Below, one piece after another: positions 25,992-34,760 of a stretch of DNA of 64,000 nucleotides. Numbering within the stretch: position 1 is the first letter of the stretch; every line of letters begins with the position of its first letter. Origin of the DNA: Caballeronia sp. TF1N1 (GTDB taxonomy: Bacteria > Pseudomonadota > Gammaproteobacteria > Burkholderiales > Burkholderiaceae); contig NZ_CP084628.1 in the NCBI RefSeq assembly GCF_022878925.1, positions 930,001-994,000 of the forward strand. The letters run 5' to 3'. The notes beneath the pieces are model-generated. The model did no database searches and had not been told where the DNA came from. It saw nothing but the letters and a program-made list of their open reading frames with translations. A program made the position numbers and the translations under genes.

Positions 25992-27608
25992 ATGAGCATC
26001 GATCAATCGCCTGATGCAGTCGACCATGCCGGTATCCGGCTCGACGAACTGACGAAAAAAGGCGCGTCGCGCCGTAGCGTGCTGCGCGCGCTGACCGCGG
26101 GCGGCTTGCTGTCCGTCACCGGCACGGGCCTGCTTTCCGTGAGCGGCGCCGCATTTGCGCAGGAAAAGCCGAAGCAGGGCGGACGGATTCGCGTGGCGAC
26201 GCAATCGTCTTCGTCCGCCGATACGCTCGACCCCGCCAAGGGCGCGCTCGGCACCGACTACGTGCGCGGCTTCATGATCTACAACGGCCTGACCGAACTG
26301 GATTCGCATCTCGGCGCGCAGATGTCGCTGGCTGAATCGCTCGAAACGAAAGACGCGACCGTGTGGGTCGTGAAGCTTAGAAGCGGCGTGCAGTTCCACG
26401 ACGGCAAGTCGCTCGCGCCGCAGGACGTGATCTATTCGCTGATGCGTCACAAGGATGCAGCGGTCGGCTCGAAGGCCAAGACCATTGCCGACCAGTTCAA
26501 GGACGTGAAGGCCACCGGCCCGAACGAAGTGACCATCACGCTCGCCGGCGCGAACGCCGACCTGCCCGTGATTCTCGCGGATTCGCACTTCCTCATCATC
26601 AAGGACGGCACCACCGACTTCAAGACGGCGATCGGCACGGGTCCGTTCAAGGTCAAGGAATTCACGCCGGGCGTGCGTACGGTCGGCGTGCGCAACGAGA
26701 AGTACTGGAAGCCGGGCCTGCCGCATCTGGACGAAGTGGAGCTGATCGGTATCGCCGATGAATCCGCGCGCGTCAACGCGCTTCTGTCCGGCGACGTGCA
26801 ACTGATCAACGCCGTGAGCGCGCGCTCGACGGACCGCATCAAGGGCACGCAAGGCTTCAACGTGCTGGAAACGAAGACGGGTCAATACACCGACCTGATC
26901 GTGCGCGACGACGGCGGCATCACGGGCACGAGCGATTTCCGGCGCGGCATGATGCACTTGATGGATCGCGACCAGATTCGCCAGACCGTGTTTCGCGGCT
27001 ATGGCGCAATCGGCAACGACCAGCCGATCGATCCGACCAACAAGTACTACATGGCCGGTCTGCCGCAACGCAAGTTCGATCCGGACAAGGCCAAGTTCTA
27101 CTTCCAGAAGGCGAAGCTCGGCAGCGCGCCGGTGCAACTGTACGCATCGCCGGCGGCTGAGGGTTCGGTCGAAATGGCCGTGCTCTTGCAACAGGTCGCG
27201 CCGCAAGCGGGCCTGAATCTGCAAGTGGTGCGCGTGCCCGCCGACGGCTATTGGTCGAATCACTGGATGAAGCATCCGCTCGGCTACGGCAACATCAACG
27301 CACGCCCGAGCGCGGATGTGCTCTTCACGCAGTTCTTCAAGTCCGATGCACCGTGGAACGAAGCCAACTGGAAAAACCCGCAGTTCGACCAGATGCTGGT
27401 GGCCGCGCGCGGCGAGCCGGACGACGCCAAGCGCAAGAAGATCTACGGCGACATGCAACAGCTCGTGCACGAGGACGGCGGCATTGGCATTCCGATGTTC
27501 CAAAGTTCCCTCGATGCCCACACCGCGAAGCTCAAGGGCCTCGGCTCGATTCCGCTCGCCGGTCTCGGCGGCTTCATGTTCGCGGAAAAGGTCTGGCTCA
27601 CGGCGTAA
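25992..27608 (+). CDS. Periplasmic solute-binding protein, peptide/nickel (SBP_bac_5) family
   Basis: 538-residue binding protein of a Dpp/Opp-type ABC importer. The N-terminus has a Tat-type signal: S-R-R-S-V-L-R-A near 26-33, a hydrophobic stretch, and cleavage near A-F-A-Q (about residue 55). The mature part begins K-P-K-Q-G-G-R-I-R-V-A, then D-T-L-D-P-A-K-G, normal for the family. S-Y-x-x-R-(H-K) is represented by Y-S-L-M-R-H-K. Though called dipeptide-binding, this family takes up opines, sugars, amines and peptides. The enzyme neighbours suggest an amino compound. Ribosome site is CGGAGAAG before the ATG at 25992. Confidence 0.9.
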   Translation: MSIDQSPDAVDHAGIRLDELTKKGASRRSVLRALTAGGLLSVTGTGLLSVSGAAFAQEKPKQGGRIRVATQSSSSADTLDPAKGALGTDYVRGFMIYNGLTELDSHLGAQMSLAESLETKDATVWVVKLRSGVQFHDGKSLAPQDVIYSLMRHKDAAVGSKAKTIADQFKDVKATGPNEVTITLAGANADLPVILADSHFLIIKDGTTDFKTAIGTGPFKVKEFTPGVRTVGVRNEKYWKPGLPHLDEVELIGIADESARVNALLSGDVQLINAVSARSTDRIKGTQGFNVLETKTGQYTDLIVRDDGGITGTSDFRRGMMHLMDRDQIRQTVFRGYGAIGNDQPIDPTNKYYMAGLPQRKFDPDKAKFYFQKAKLGSAPVQLYASPAAEGSVEMAVLLQQVAPQAGLNLQVVRVPADGYWSNHWMKHPLGYGNINARPSADVLFTQFFKSDAPWNEANWKNPQFDQMLVAARGEPDDAKRKKIYGDMQQLVHEDGGIGIPMFQSSLDAHTAKLKGLGSIPLAGLGGFMFAEKVWLTA

Positions 27609-27683
27609 AGCACGCTGCGTCTCAAGCGACATCGCGCGCCCTCAACGGACGGCGCGCGAACCTCAAACCGGAGGCGATTTCCG

Positions 27684-28640
27684 ATGAAAGTTCATGCGCA
27701 ACGACTCGTCGCCACGCGCATCGGCCTCGCGTTGCTGACCTTGCTGATCGTCTCGGCGGTGGTGTTCGGCATCACGGGTCTCTTGCCCGGCGATGCCGCA
27801 CAGCAGGCGCTCGGCCAGGCGGCCACGCCCGAGCAGGTCACGGCCCTGCGTCACGAGTACGGGCTCGATCAGCCCGCGCTGCAACGCTACGTGCAATGGC
27901 TCGTGCATGTGGTCTCGGGCAACTTCGGCACGTCGCTGTCGAACAATCTCCCGGTGAGTCAGCTGATCGCCTCGCGTCTGCCGAATTCGCTCGTGCTGGC
28001 CGGTTTGACCGCGCTGGTTTCGGTGCCGGTGGCGCTCTTCATCGGCATCGTATCGGCCATGTTTCGCGGCTCGCTGCTCGACCGCGCGCTCAACGTGCTG
28101 ACGCTTTCGACCGTGGCCGTGCCCGAGTTTCTCGTCGCGACCATCGCCGTCCTGATCTTCGCGGTGAAGCTGCGCTGGCTGCCAGCGCTCTCGTATCTCT
28201 CGGATGTGTCGTCGTTCGGCGCGCTCTTGCGGGTCTACGCGATGCCAGTGATGACGCTCTGCTGCGTGATCGTCGCGCAAATGGCACGCATGACGCGCGC
28301 GGCGGTGCTGGATCAGCTCAACGCGTCTTACGTGGAGATGGCGCGTCTAAAGGGCGCATCGCCGATGCGCGTGGTGTTGCGGCACGTCTTGCCCAACACC
28401 ATCGGCCCGATTGCGAACGCGGTGGCGCTGAGTCTCTCGTATCTCTTCGGCGGCGTGGTGATCGTCGAATCGATTTTTAACTATCCCGGTCTTGCAAGCC
28501 TCATGGTCGATGCCGTCACCAACCGCGACATGCCGCTCGTGCAGGGCTGCGTCATGGTGTTCTGCGCGGCGTATCTCGCGCTCGTGCTGATTGCCGACCT
28601 GGCCCAGATCGTATCCAACCCACGGCTGCGTCAACGATGA
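27684..28640 (+). CDS. ABC importer permease, DppB type
   Basis: 318-residue inner-membrane permease with six helices. An N-terminal helix (about 10-31) is followed by a large periplasmic loop and the BPD_transp_1 region. The EAA-like loop M-A-R-L-K-G-A-S-P-M-R-V-V-L-R-H-V-L-P-N near 220-239 contacts the ATPase. The end of the gene overlaps the next by four bases (ATGA). It forms the transmembrane channel with the DppC-type partner. Confidence 0.92.
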   Translation: MKVHAQRLVATRIGLALLTLLIVSAVVFGITGLLPGDAAQQALGQAATPEQVTALRHEYGLDQPALQRYVQWLVHVVSGNFGTSLSNNLPVSQLIASRLPNSLVLAGLTALVSVPVALFIGIVSAMFRGSLLDRALNVLTLSTVAVPEFLVATIAVLIFAVKLRWLPALSYLSDVSSFGALLRVYAMPVMTLCCVIVAQMARMTRAAVLDQLNASYVEMARLKGASPMRVVLRHVLPNTIGPIANAVALSLSYLFGGVVIVESIFNYPGLASLMVDAVTNRDMPLVQGCVMVFCAAYLALVLIADLAQIVSNPRLRQR

Positions 28641-29581
28641 ATCGTCCCTCGACACCTCACGTGCCACACGCCTCGCAGGTCATGTACGAGCCGGAGCCCG
28701 GAATACCGGACGTGGCCGAAGCGCCGGTCATCGTGCAGAAGCGCGGCCCGCTGCGGCGTCTCGCCGGACGCTTCTCGCTGCTCGGCTTGATCGGTCTTTT
28801 CATCGTCGTGTTCTGGCTCGCGGTCGCGTTCCTGGCTCCGCTCGTCGCGCCGTACAAAGGCGGCGCGATGACTTCCATCGACATCTTCGGCAGCTATAGC
28901 GCGGCGCACTGGCTCGGCACCGATTATCTCGGCCGCGACATGCTGTCCCGCGTGCTGTACGGCACGCAGTACACGGTGGGCCTCGCGCTCGCGGCGACGC
29001 TGCTCGCGAGTTTCATCGGCACGTTCTTCGGTCTGATCGCGGCTGTGTCTGGCCGCTGGGTCGATGAAATCCTGAGCCGCTTCTTCGATGCGCTCATCTC
29101 CATTCCGAGCAAGGTGCTCGCGCTGGTGGTGATCGCCGCGTTCGGCTCGTCGATTCCCATGCTGACGATGGTCGCCGCGCTCGCCTACATTCCCGGCGCG
29201 TTCCGCATTTCGCGCTCGCTCGCGGTCAACATCATGACGCTTGAATACGTGCAGGTGGCAAGAGCGCGCGGCGAGAAGCTGTTCTATATCGCTCGCGTCG
29301 AAGTGCTGCCGAACATGATCCACCCGATGCTCGCCGACTTCGGTCTGCGCTTCGTGTTCATCGTGTTGCTGCTGTCGGGCCTGAGCTTTCTCGGCCTCGG
29401 TGTCCAGCCGCCGAACGCGGACTGGGGTTCGCTCGTGCGCGAGAACATCGGCGGTCTGGCGGAAGGCGCGCCGGCCGTGCTCATGCCGGCGGTCGCCATC
29501 GCCACGCTGACGGTCGGCGTGAATCTGCTCATCGACAGCCTGCGCCGCCACGGTGCGCGCGGCAACGGAGGCGCGCAATGA
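28637..29581 (+). CDS. ABC importer permease, DppC type
   Basis: 314-residue permease. An N-terminal cytoplasmic leader of about 48 residues precedes helix 1 (about 50-72), the OppC_N region, and the BPD_transp_1 domain with the EAA loop Q-V-A-R-A-R-G-E-K-L-F-Y-I near 205-217. It overlaps the ATPase gene by four bases. Its long polar leader is typical of DppC-type subunits. Confidence 0.92.
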   Translation: MNRPSTPHVPHASQVMYEPEPGIPDVAEAPVIVQKRGPLRRLAGRFSLLGLIGLFIVVFWLAVAFLAPLVAPYKGGAMTSIDIFGSYSAAHWLGTDYLGRDMLSRVLYGTQYTVGLALAATLLASFIGTFFGLIAAVSGRWVDEILSRFFDALISIPSKVLALVVIAAFGSSIPMLTMVAALAYIPGAFRISRSLAVNIMTLEYVQVARARGEKLFYIARVEVLPNMIHPMLADFGLRFVFIVLLLSGLSFLGLGVQPPNADWGSLVRENIGGLAEGAPAVLMPAVAIATLTVGVNLLIDSLRRHGARGNGGAQ

Positions 29582-31425
29582 CCACCAACATGATCGAAGT
29601 GAAAGGCCTGCGCGTGGTCGCGGGCGCGGCGCCGGACCCGGTCGTCGAGATCGTGAAAGGCGTGGACTTCGTCGTGAAGAAGGGCGAAGTGCTCGCGCTG
29701 ATCGGCGAGTCGGGCTCGGGCAAGACGACGATTGCGCTGGCGCTGCTCGGCCATGCGCGCACCGGCTGCGCGATTGCGGGCGGTTCCGTCAAGATCGGCG
29801 ACACCGAAGTGCTCGAACTGAGTGAAAAGGGCCGTCGCGCGCTGCGCTCGCGCACGGTGGCTTATGTGGCCCAGAGCGCGTCGGCGGGGTTCAATCCGGC
29901 ACGCACGATCATGGATCAGGTGACCGAGCCCGCGTTGCTGCACAAACTCATGTCCGCCGCGGCGGCGCGCGAGAAGGCGGTCGCGTTGTTCCGCGCGCTC
30001 GCGTTGCCGAATCCGGAAAGCATTGGCGACCGGTATCCGCATCAGGTCTCGGGCGGGCAGTTGCAGCGGTTGATGGCCGCGATGGCGCTGATCACCGATC
30101 CCGCCGTCGTCGTGTTCGACGAACCGACCACCGCGCTCGATGTGACCACGCAGATCGAAGTCCTCGCCGCATTCAAGCGCGTGGTGCGCGAACTCGGCAC
30201 GACGGCGGTGTACGTATCGCACGACCTCGCCGTGGTGGCGCAGATGGCGGACCGCATCGTCGTGCTGAACGGCGGACGCGTGCGCGAGAACGGCGCGACC
30301 GCGCAAGTGCTCGACGCTCCCGCCGACGATTACACGCGCCAGTTGCTCGGCGCGGTGCGGCGCCCCGATGCGCTGCTCGCCGAACTCTCGCCGCTCACCA
30401 GTCAGGGCGAAAAGCCGTTGCTGGAAATTCGCCGCCTGAGCGCGGGTTATGGCCGTGTCGATGCGAACGGCGTGCCCGCCGTGCGCGTGCTCGACGACGT
30501 GAGCCTGAAGATCGCGCGTGGCAGCACGCTCGGTGTGATCGGCGAATCGGGATCGGGCAAGACGACGCTTGCACGCGTGGTCGCGGGTCTGGTGGACCGG
30601 GCGCGCGGCGACGTGCTGCTCGACGGCAAGCCGCTGCCGGCCAAGCTCTCCGAACGTACGCTCGAACAATACCGGCGCGTGCAGATCGTGTTCCAGAACG
30701 CCGATACCGCGCTCAACCCGAGCCGTACCATCGCCGATATTCTCGCGCGGCCGATGAACTTCTATCACGGCCTGCGCGGTGCGGCGGCACGGAAGCGCAT
30801 GCTGGAACTGCTCGATCTGGTGAAGCTGCCCGCAGCGATTGCGAAGCGCCAGCCGGGCGGTTTGTCGGGCGGACAGAAGCAGCGCGTGAATCTGGCGCGC
30901 GCGCTCGCCGCCGACCCCGCGCTCATTCTCTGCGACGAAGTCACGTCCGCGCTCGATACGGTGGTCGGCGCGGCCATTCTCGATTTGCTCGCGGAATTGC
31001 GCCGCGAACTCGGCGTCTCGCTCATGTTCATCAGCCACGACATCTCGACGGTGCGGGCCATCTGCGACGAAGTCATCGTGCTGTATGCGGGCCAGTGTGT
31101 CGAAGCGGGCCAGCGCGAGTCGCTTTCGCATCCGCCGTATCACCCGTACACGGGTCTGCTCGTCGATTCGGTGCCTGCGCTGCAACCGGGCTGGCTCGAC
31201 GAGCGGCGCGCATCGACGCTGACTGCCTTGCCCGTGCTCGGCTCGGATAGCGGCGTGGATGCGTTGTGCAGCTTCCGTGCGCGTTGCACGGTGCGCATCG
31301 ACGGCAAGTGCAACGTGACACCGCCATCGGTCAAGACCTTGCCTTCGGGCGCCGCCATTCTGTGCCACCGCTCGGCCGACGACCTCACGCGCATGCAGAC
31401 ACAAGACAACGCGGTGGCTGCATGA
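29578..31425 (+). CDS. Fused two-domain ABC ATPase (DppD-DppF type)
   Basis: 615-residue protein holding both ATPase domains of the importer in one chain. Domain 1: Walker A G-E-S-G-S-G-K-T-T at 43-51, signature V-S-G-G-Q-L-Q-R near 157-164, Walker B A-V-V-V-F-D-E-P. Domain 2: Walker A G-E-S-G-S-G-K-T-T near 322-330, signature L-S-G-G-Q-K-Q-R near 430-437, Walker B A-L-I-L-C-D-E-V. The usual Pro after the second Walker B Glu is Val, a small deviation. An oligopeptide-type C-terminal segment with C-x-F-R-A-R-C lies at about 562-568. Such fusions are common in Burkholderiales. It overlaps the ferredoxin-like gene by four bases. Confidence 0.92.
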   Translation: MTTNMIEVKGLRVVAGAAPDPVVEIVKGVDFVVKKGEVLALIGESGSGKTTIALALLGHARTGCAIAGGSVKIGDTEVLELSEKGRRALRSRTVAYVAQSASAGFNPARTIMDQVTEPALLHKLMSAAAAREKAVALFRALALPNPESIGDRYPHQVSGGQLQRLMAAMALITDPAVVVFDEPTTALDVTTQIEVLAAFKRVVRELGTTAVYVSHDLAVVAQMADRIVVLNGGRVRENGATAQVLDAPADDYTRQLLGAVRRPDALLAELSPLTSQGEKPLLEIRRLSAGYGRVDANGVPAVRVLDDVSLKIARGSTLGVIGESGSGKTTLARVVAGLVDRARGDVLLDGKPLPAKLSERTLEQYRRVQIVFQNADTALNPSRTIADILARPMNFYHGLRGAAARKRMLELLDLVKLPAAIAKRQPGGLSGGQKQRVNLARALAADPALILCDEVTSALDTVVGAAILDLLAELRRELGVSLMFISHDISTVRAICDEVIVLYAGQCVEAGQRESLSHPPYHPYTGLLVDSVPALQPGWLDERRASTLTALPVLGSDSGVDALCSFRARCTVRIDGKCNVTPPSVKTLPSGAAILCHRSADDLTRMQTQDNAVAA

Positions 31426-31742
31426 ACGCACGTTTCGTGAGAGTGGCGGAGACGGGGCGCAAAACGGTGACCATCGTTATCGACGGCAGCATCGCACAGG
31501 CCAAGGAAGGCGACACGCTGATGGTCGCGCTGCTGACGGCGCAAGACACCTTGCGCGATTCCGAGTTCGGCGATGGCCGCCGCGCCGGTTTCTGCCTGAT
31601 GGGCGCGTGCCAGGATTGCTGGGTTTGGACCGCGAGCGGCGAACGCCTGCGCGCCTGCACGACGCCGGTTGAAGAAGGCATGTCGATCGTCACACGCATC
31701 GGTCAGACGAAGGAGGGTGTATGGCCGCGCGCGAGCGTTTGA
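31422..31742 (+). CDS. (2Fe-2S) ferredoxin-like small subunit, HcnA/OoxA-type
   Basis: 106-residue protein with plant-type ferredoxin cysteines Cys58, Cys63, Cys66 (C-x4-C-x2-C) and Cys79. It is the small iron-sulfur subunit of the heterotrimeric flavin dehydrogenases represented by HcnABC (glycine dehydrogenase forming cyanide), opine oxidases and hydroxyproline dehydrogenases. Electrons would pass from the FAD subunits through this cluster to the quinone pool. It starts inside an ATGA overlap with the ATPase gene and overlaps the next gene by 22 bases, so translation is tightly coupled. Confidence 0.85.
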   Translation: MNARFVRVAETGRKTVTIVIDGSIAQAKEGDTLMVALLTAQDTLRDSEFGDGRRAGFCLMGACQDCWVWTASGERLRACTTPVEEGMSIVTRIGQTKEGVWPRASV

Positions 31743-33139
31743 AGGTCGTGGTCATCGGCGGCGGACCGGCGGGCGTGCGCGCAGCCGAAGCGCTCGTGCG
31801 CGCGGGCTTGCGTCCGACCGTGGTCGATGAAGGACGGCGCGACGGCGGGCAGATTTATCGGCGGCAGCCCGACGGGTTTTCGCGCTCGTATGAAACGCTT
31901 TATGGCAGCGAAGCCGTCCGCGCTCAGTCGCTGCATCGCACGTTCGACGGCTTGCGCGCGCAGATCGACTATCTGCCCGAGACGCTCGTGTGGAACATCG
32001 AACCGAACGTGGTGCACATCGTCAGCGGCACGCGTTATCGCAAGCTCGACTTCGACGCGCTCATCGTGTGCAGCGGCGCCACCGACCGCCTCATGCCGGT
32101 GCCGGGCTGGCATCACGCAGGCACGTATAGCCTCGGCGGCGCGCAGGTCGCGCTGAAGTCGCAAGGCTGTGCAATCGGCGCGCGCACGGTGCTGATGGGC
32201 ACGGGACCGCTGCTCTATCTCGTCGCCGCGCAATACGTCAAAGCAGGCGCGACGGTCGGTGCGGTGCTGGACACCTCGACGCTTGCACAACGCATTCGCG
32301 CATTGCCGCAACTGCTCGCCATGCCATCGACGCTCGTCAAGGGGATCGGCTTGATGCGCGTATTGCGTCGCGCGGGTATGGCGGTGCATCGCGGCATCAC
32401 GCCGGTTGGCATCGGCGGGACGGCCGAACATGGCGTCACCGGCGTGCGCGTTGAAACGGCGAACGGCGCGCAACTCGATATTGCCTGCGATGCCGTCGCG
32501 CTCGGCTATCACCTCCGTCCCGAAACGCAGCTCGCCGATCTCGCGGGCTGCGAATTCGTCTTCGATCAGGCCGCGCGGCAATGGCTTGCTCGCATCGACG
32601 GCGATGGCCGCAGCAGCGTGCCCGGCGTCTATCTCGCGGGTGACGGCGCACGCGTGCGCGGCGCGGACGCCGCCGAGCGCTCCGGACAACTCGCGGCGCT
32701 CGCCGCCTTGCACGATGCGGGGCTCGCGCCCGACAACGCGCGCGTCACGCAATTACGCGCCGAACTTGCGCGCTTCACGCGATTCGCCGCCGGCCTGCGG
32801 GCCGCTTTCCCGTGGCCCGCGCGCTTCGCTGCCGCGCTTCCGGACGAGGCGATCGTCTGCCGCTGTGAAGCCATCACCGCGGGCGAATTGCGTCGCGTGG
32901 TACGCGAAATGGGCGCGCGGGAAGCGAATCGCGCGAAGGCGTTTTCCCGCGTCGGCATGGGCCGCTGTCAGGGCCGATATTGCGCGCACGCGGGCGCGGA
33001 AGTCATCGCCGCCGAGGCGCGCGTGCCGCTCGAAGCGGTCGGACGTCTGCGCGGACAAGCGCCTGTCAAGCCGCTGCCGATGGCCGTGACGCCGCAGGAC
33101 GAAGTGCATCGAGGAATCGAAAAGGAGTTGAGCGAATGA
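31721..33139 (+). CDS. FAD/NAD(P)-binding dehydrogenase subunit with BFD-like Fe-S domain, HcnB/OoxA-type
   Basis: 472-residue flavoprotein. A GR2-type FAD/NAD fold begins with V-V-I-G-G-G-P-A-G at 10-18; a second dinucleotide-binding region lies near 150-290, and G-V-Y-L-A-G-D-G-A near 305-313 is the FAD ribityl contact. The C-terminus is a BFD-like (2Fe-2S) domain with Cys380, Cys382, Cys416 and Cys421 (C-R-C ... C-x4-C). This architecture is that of the large alpha subunit of opine, hydroxyproline and HcnB-type dehydrogenases. It sits between the ferredoxin-like and the DAO-type subunits with overlaps of 22 and 4 bases. Confidence 0.87.
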   Translation: MAARERLKVVVIGGGPAGVRAAEALVRAGLRPTVVDEGRRDGGQIYRRQPDGFSRSYETLYGSEAVRAQSLHRTFDGLRAQIDYLPETLVWNIEPNVVHIVSGTRYRKLDFDALIVCSGATDRLMPVPGWHHAGTYSLGGAQVALKSQGCAIGARTVLMGTGPLLYLVAAQYVKAGATVGAVLDTSTLAQRIRALPQLLAMPSTLVKGIGLMRVLRRAGMAVHRGITPVGIGGTAEHGVTGVRVETANGAQLDIACDAVALGYHLRPETQLADLAGCEFVFDQAARQWLARIDGDGRSSVPGVYLAGDGARVRGADAAERSGQLAALAALHDAGLAPDNARVTQLRAELARFTRFAAGLRAAFPWPARFAAALPDEAIVCRCEAITAGELRRVVREMGAREANRAKAFSRVGMGRCQGRYCAHAGAEVIAAEARVPLEAVGRLRGQAPVKPLPMAVTPQDEVHRGIEKELSE

Positions 33140-34305
33140 ACGAGCGCGCCGATGTGATCGTGATCGGCGGCGGTATCGTCGGCACGACGACCGCATTCTT
33201 TTTGCGCCGCCGTAAGCGTTCCGTGATCGTGCTCGAACGCGGTCTCACCGGGCAGCAGGCAAGCGGCGTGAACTTCGGCGGCGTGCGTCGCCAGGGCCGC
33301 GCGCTTTCGCAACTGGCCATGTCCAATCGCGCCTTGCAGACCTGGAAACGCTCGCGGGAACTGCTCGGCGAAGATGTCGAATTCCTGCCTTCGGGCCATA
33401 CGCGCGTCTGCTATCACGCGCATGACGCCGAGTATTTTCAGCGCTATGCCGATGAAGCGCGCGCCCACGGCCTCGATCTCGAAGTGCTAGAAGGCCGGGC
33501 GATGTTCGAGCGCTTCCCCTTCCTCGGCCGCGAAGTCCTTGCCGCATCCGTTTCGCCGCTCGATGGCCACGCCAATCCGCGACTCGCCGCGCCTGCGTTC
33601 GGGCGTGCGGCGGCGCGGCTTGGAGCGCGCATCGTCGAGAACACGGAAGTGGTGCGTATCGAGAAAGAAGCGGGCGGCTTTCGCGTGGAAAGCGCGGCGG
33701 GCGACATCTATCGCGCCGAACAAGTGCTGGTATGCGCGGGCGCGTGGGCCAATACCTTGTCGACGCAACTCGGCGAGCCTGTGCCGCTCGTCGCGCGCGG
33801 CCCGCAAATGGCCGTGACCGAACCCGTGCCGTATGTCTTCCAGCATTCGATGGGCGTCTACACGACAGTCAAGGCCGAGAGCGTGTACTTCCGCCAGATT
33901 CCGCGCGGCAATCTCGTGCTCGGCGGCGGCCCGCCCGGTCCCGCCGATATCGCCACGCGCCGCGCGGGCGTGCTGCCGGAAAACACCGTCGCGCAGATGG
34001 CGCAGTTTCGCCGCATGGTGCCGGCGCTCGGACCCTTGCATGTGATACGCGTCTGGAGCGGCGTCGAAAGCTATCTGCCGGATTCGGAACCGGTGATCGG
34101 CCCGAGCACGAAAGCCGATGGCCTCTTCTATGCGTTCGGTTTCAGCGGCTCGGGGTTTCAGATCGGGCCGGGCGTGGGCGAAACGCTCGCGGAACTGCTC
34201 GATACCGGCGCCACACCCATTCCTCTCGATTCGTTCTCCATTCAACGATTCCAGCGCGGCGCATCGGCACACGCGGAATCGGCCACGTCAGAGACTTCTT
34301 CATGA
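33136..34305 (+). CDS. FAD-dependent catalytic subunit, HcnC/OoxB-type
   Basis: 389-residue DAO-family flavoprotein with V-I-G-G-G-I-V-G at 9-16. It also has the G-V-N-F-G-G-V-R-R-Q-G-R segment near 45-56 and a C-terminal G-F-S-G-S-G-F-Q-I-G-P motif. It should be the substrate-oxidising beta subunit of the three-part complex with the two genes before it, acting on a secondary amine or D-amino acid. Start at 33136 overlaps the previous stop by four bases; the end overlaps the AraC-type gene by four. Cyanide formation is not claimed: the enzyme neighbours point to catabolism. Confidence 0.86.
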   Translation: MNERADVIVIGGGIVGTTTAFFLRRRKRSVIVLERGLTGQQASGVNFGGVRRQGRALSQLAMSNRALQTWKRSRELLGEDVEFLPSGHTRVCYHAHDAEYFQRYADEARAHGLDLEVLEGRAMFERFPFLGREVLAASVSPLDGHANPRLAAPAFGRAAARLGARIVENTEVVRIEKEAGGFRVESAAGDIYRAEQVLVCAGAWANTLSTQLGEPVPLVARGPQMAVTEPVPYVFQHSMGVYTTVKAESVYFRQIPRGNLVLGGGPPGPADIATRRAGVLPENTVAQMAQFRRMVPALGPLHVIRVWSGVESYLPDSEPVIGPSTKADGLFYAFGFSGSGFQIGPGVGETLAELLDTGATPIPLDSFSIQRFQRGASAHAESATSETSS

Positions 34306-34760
34306 ACCACGAGAGCCACGCGAACATCAAGCCCGCCGTGCTCGGCAACGCGCTCGACTATATCGAAGCGAATTTCGACAAGACCGTGAGTCTTGCGCAG
34401 CTCGCCGATGTCTCGGCGTTGTCGGTGTCGCGCTTTGCGACCGTGTTTCGCGAGCAGATCGGGCTTTCGCCCTACAAGTATCTGTGCCGCGTGCGGGTGC
34501 GGCGTGCGCAGAGTCTGTTGCTCGCGGGCATGCCGGGATCGGTGGTGGCGACGGAAGTCGGCTTTTTCGATCAAAGCCATCTCGCGCGGCATTTCAAGCG
34601 CTTGTGCGGCATGACGCCGAGTACGTTCATCGAGCACGCACGCGAGCACGCACGCGACCATGCGGACACGCGTTCAGCCAAGCTCGATGCCGGTTGCCTT
34701 AAGGGCGTCGCGAAGACCCAGCCGCGGATACTTGCTCTCGACGACGCGCATGTCGCCTAG
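34302..34760 (+). CDS. AraC-family helix-turn-helix regulator (DNA-binding domain only)
   Basis: 152-residue protein with the double helix-turn-helix of AraC/XylS proteins: V-S-L-A-Q-L-A-D-V-S-A-L-S-V-S-R-F near 30-46 and G-S-V-V-A-T-E-V-G-F-F-D-Q-S-H-L near 79-94, then the F-K-R-L-C-G-M-T-P-S end motif. No ligand-sensing domain is present, so it resembles the small SoxS/MarA-type or HTH-only regulators. It is the last gene of cluster A and coupled to it by a 4-base overlap. Its last 29 codons overlap the tail of the convergent LysR gene by 87 bases, and the conserved domain ends near residue 112, so the tail may be non-essential. Confidence 0.83.
   Translation: MNHESHANIKPAVLGNALDYIEANFDKTVSLAQLADVSALSVSRFATVFREQIGLSPYKYLCRVRVRRAQSLLLAGMPGSVVATEVGFFDQSHLARHFKRLCGMTPSTFIEHAREHARDHADTRSAKLDAGCLKGVAKTQPRILALDDAHVA

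Noticed and set aside
31422..34305. Hydrogen cyanide synthase (hcnABC)
   Set aside because: Only family-level similarity. The genes are coupled to an importer and catabolic enzymes, and the same three-subunit layout serves opine and hydroxyproline dehydrogenases.
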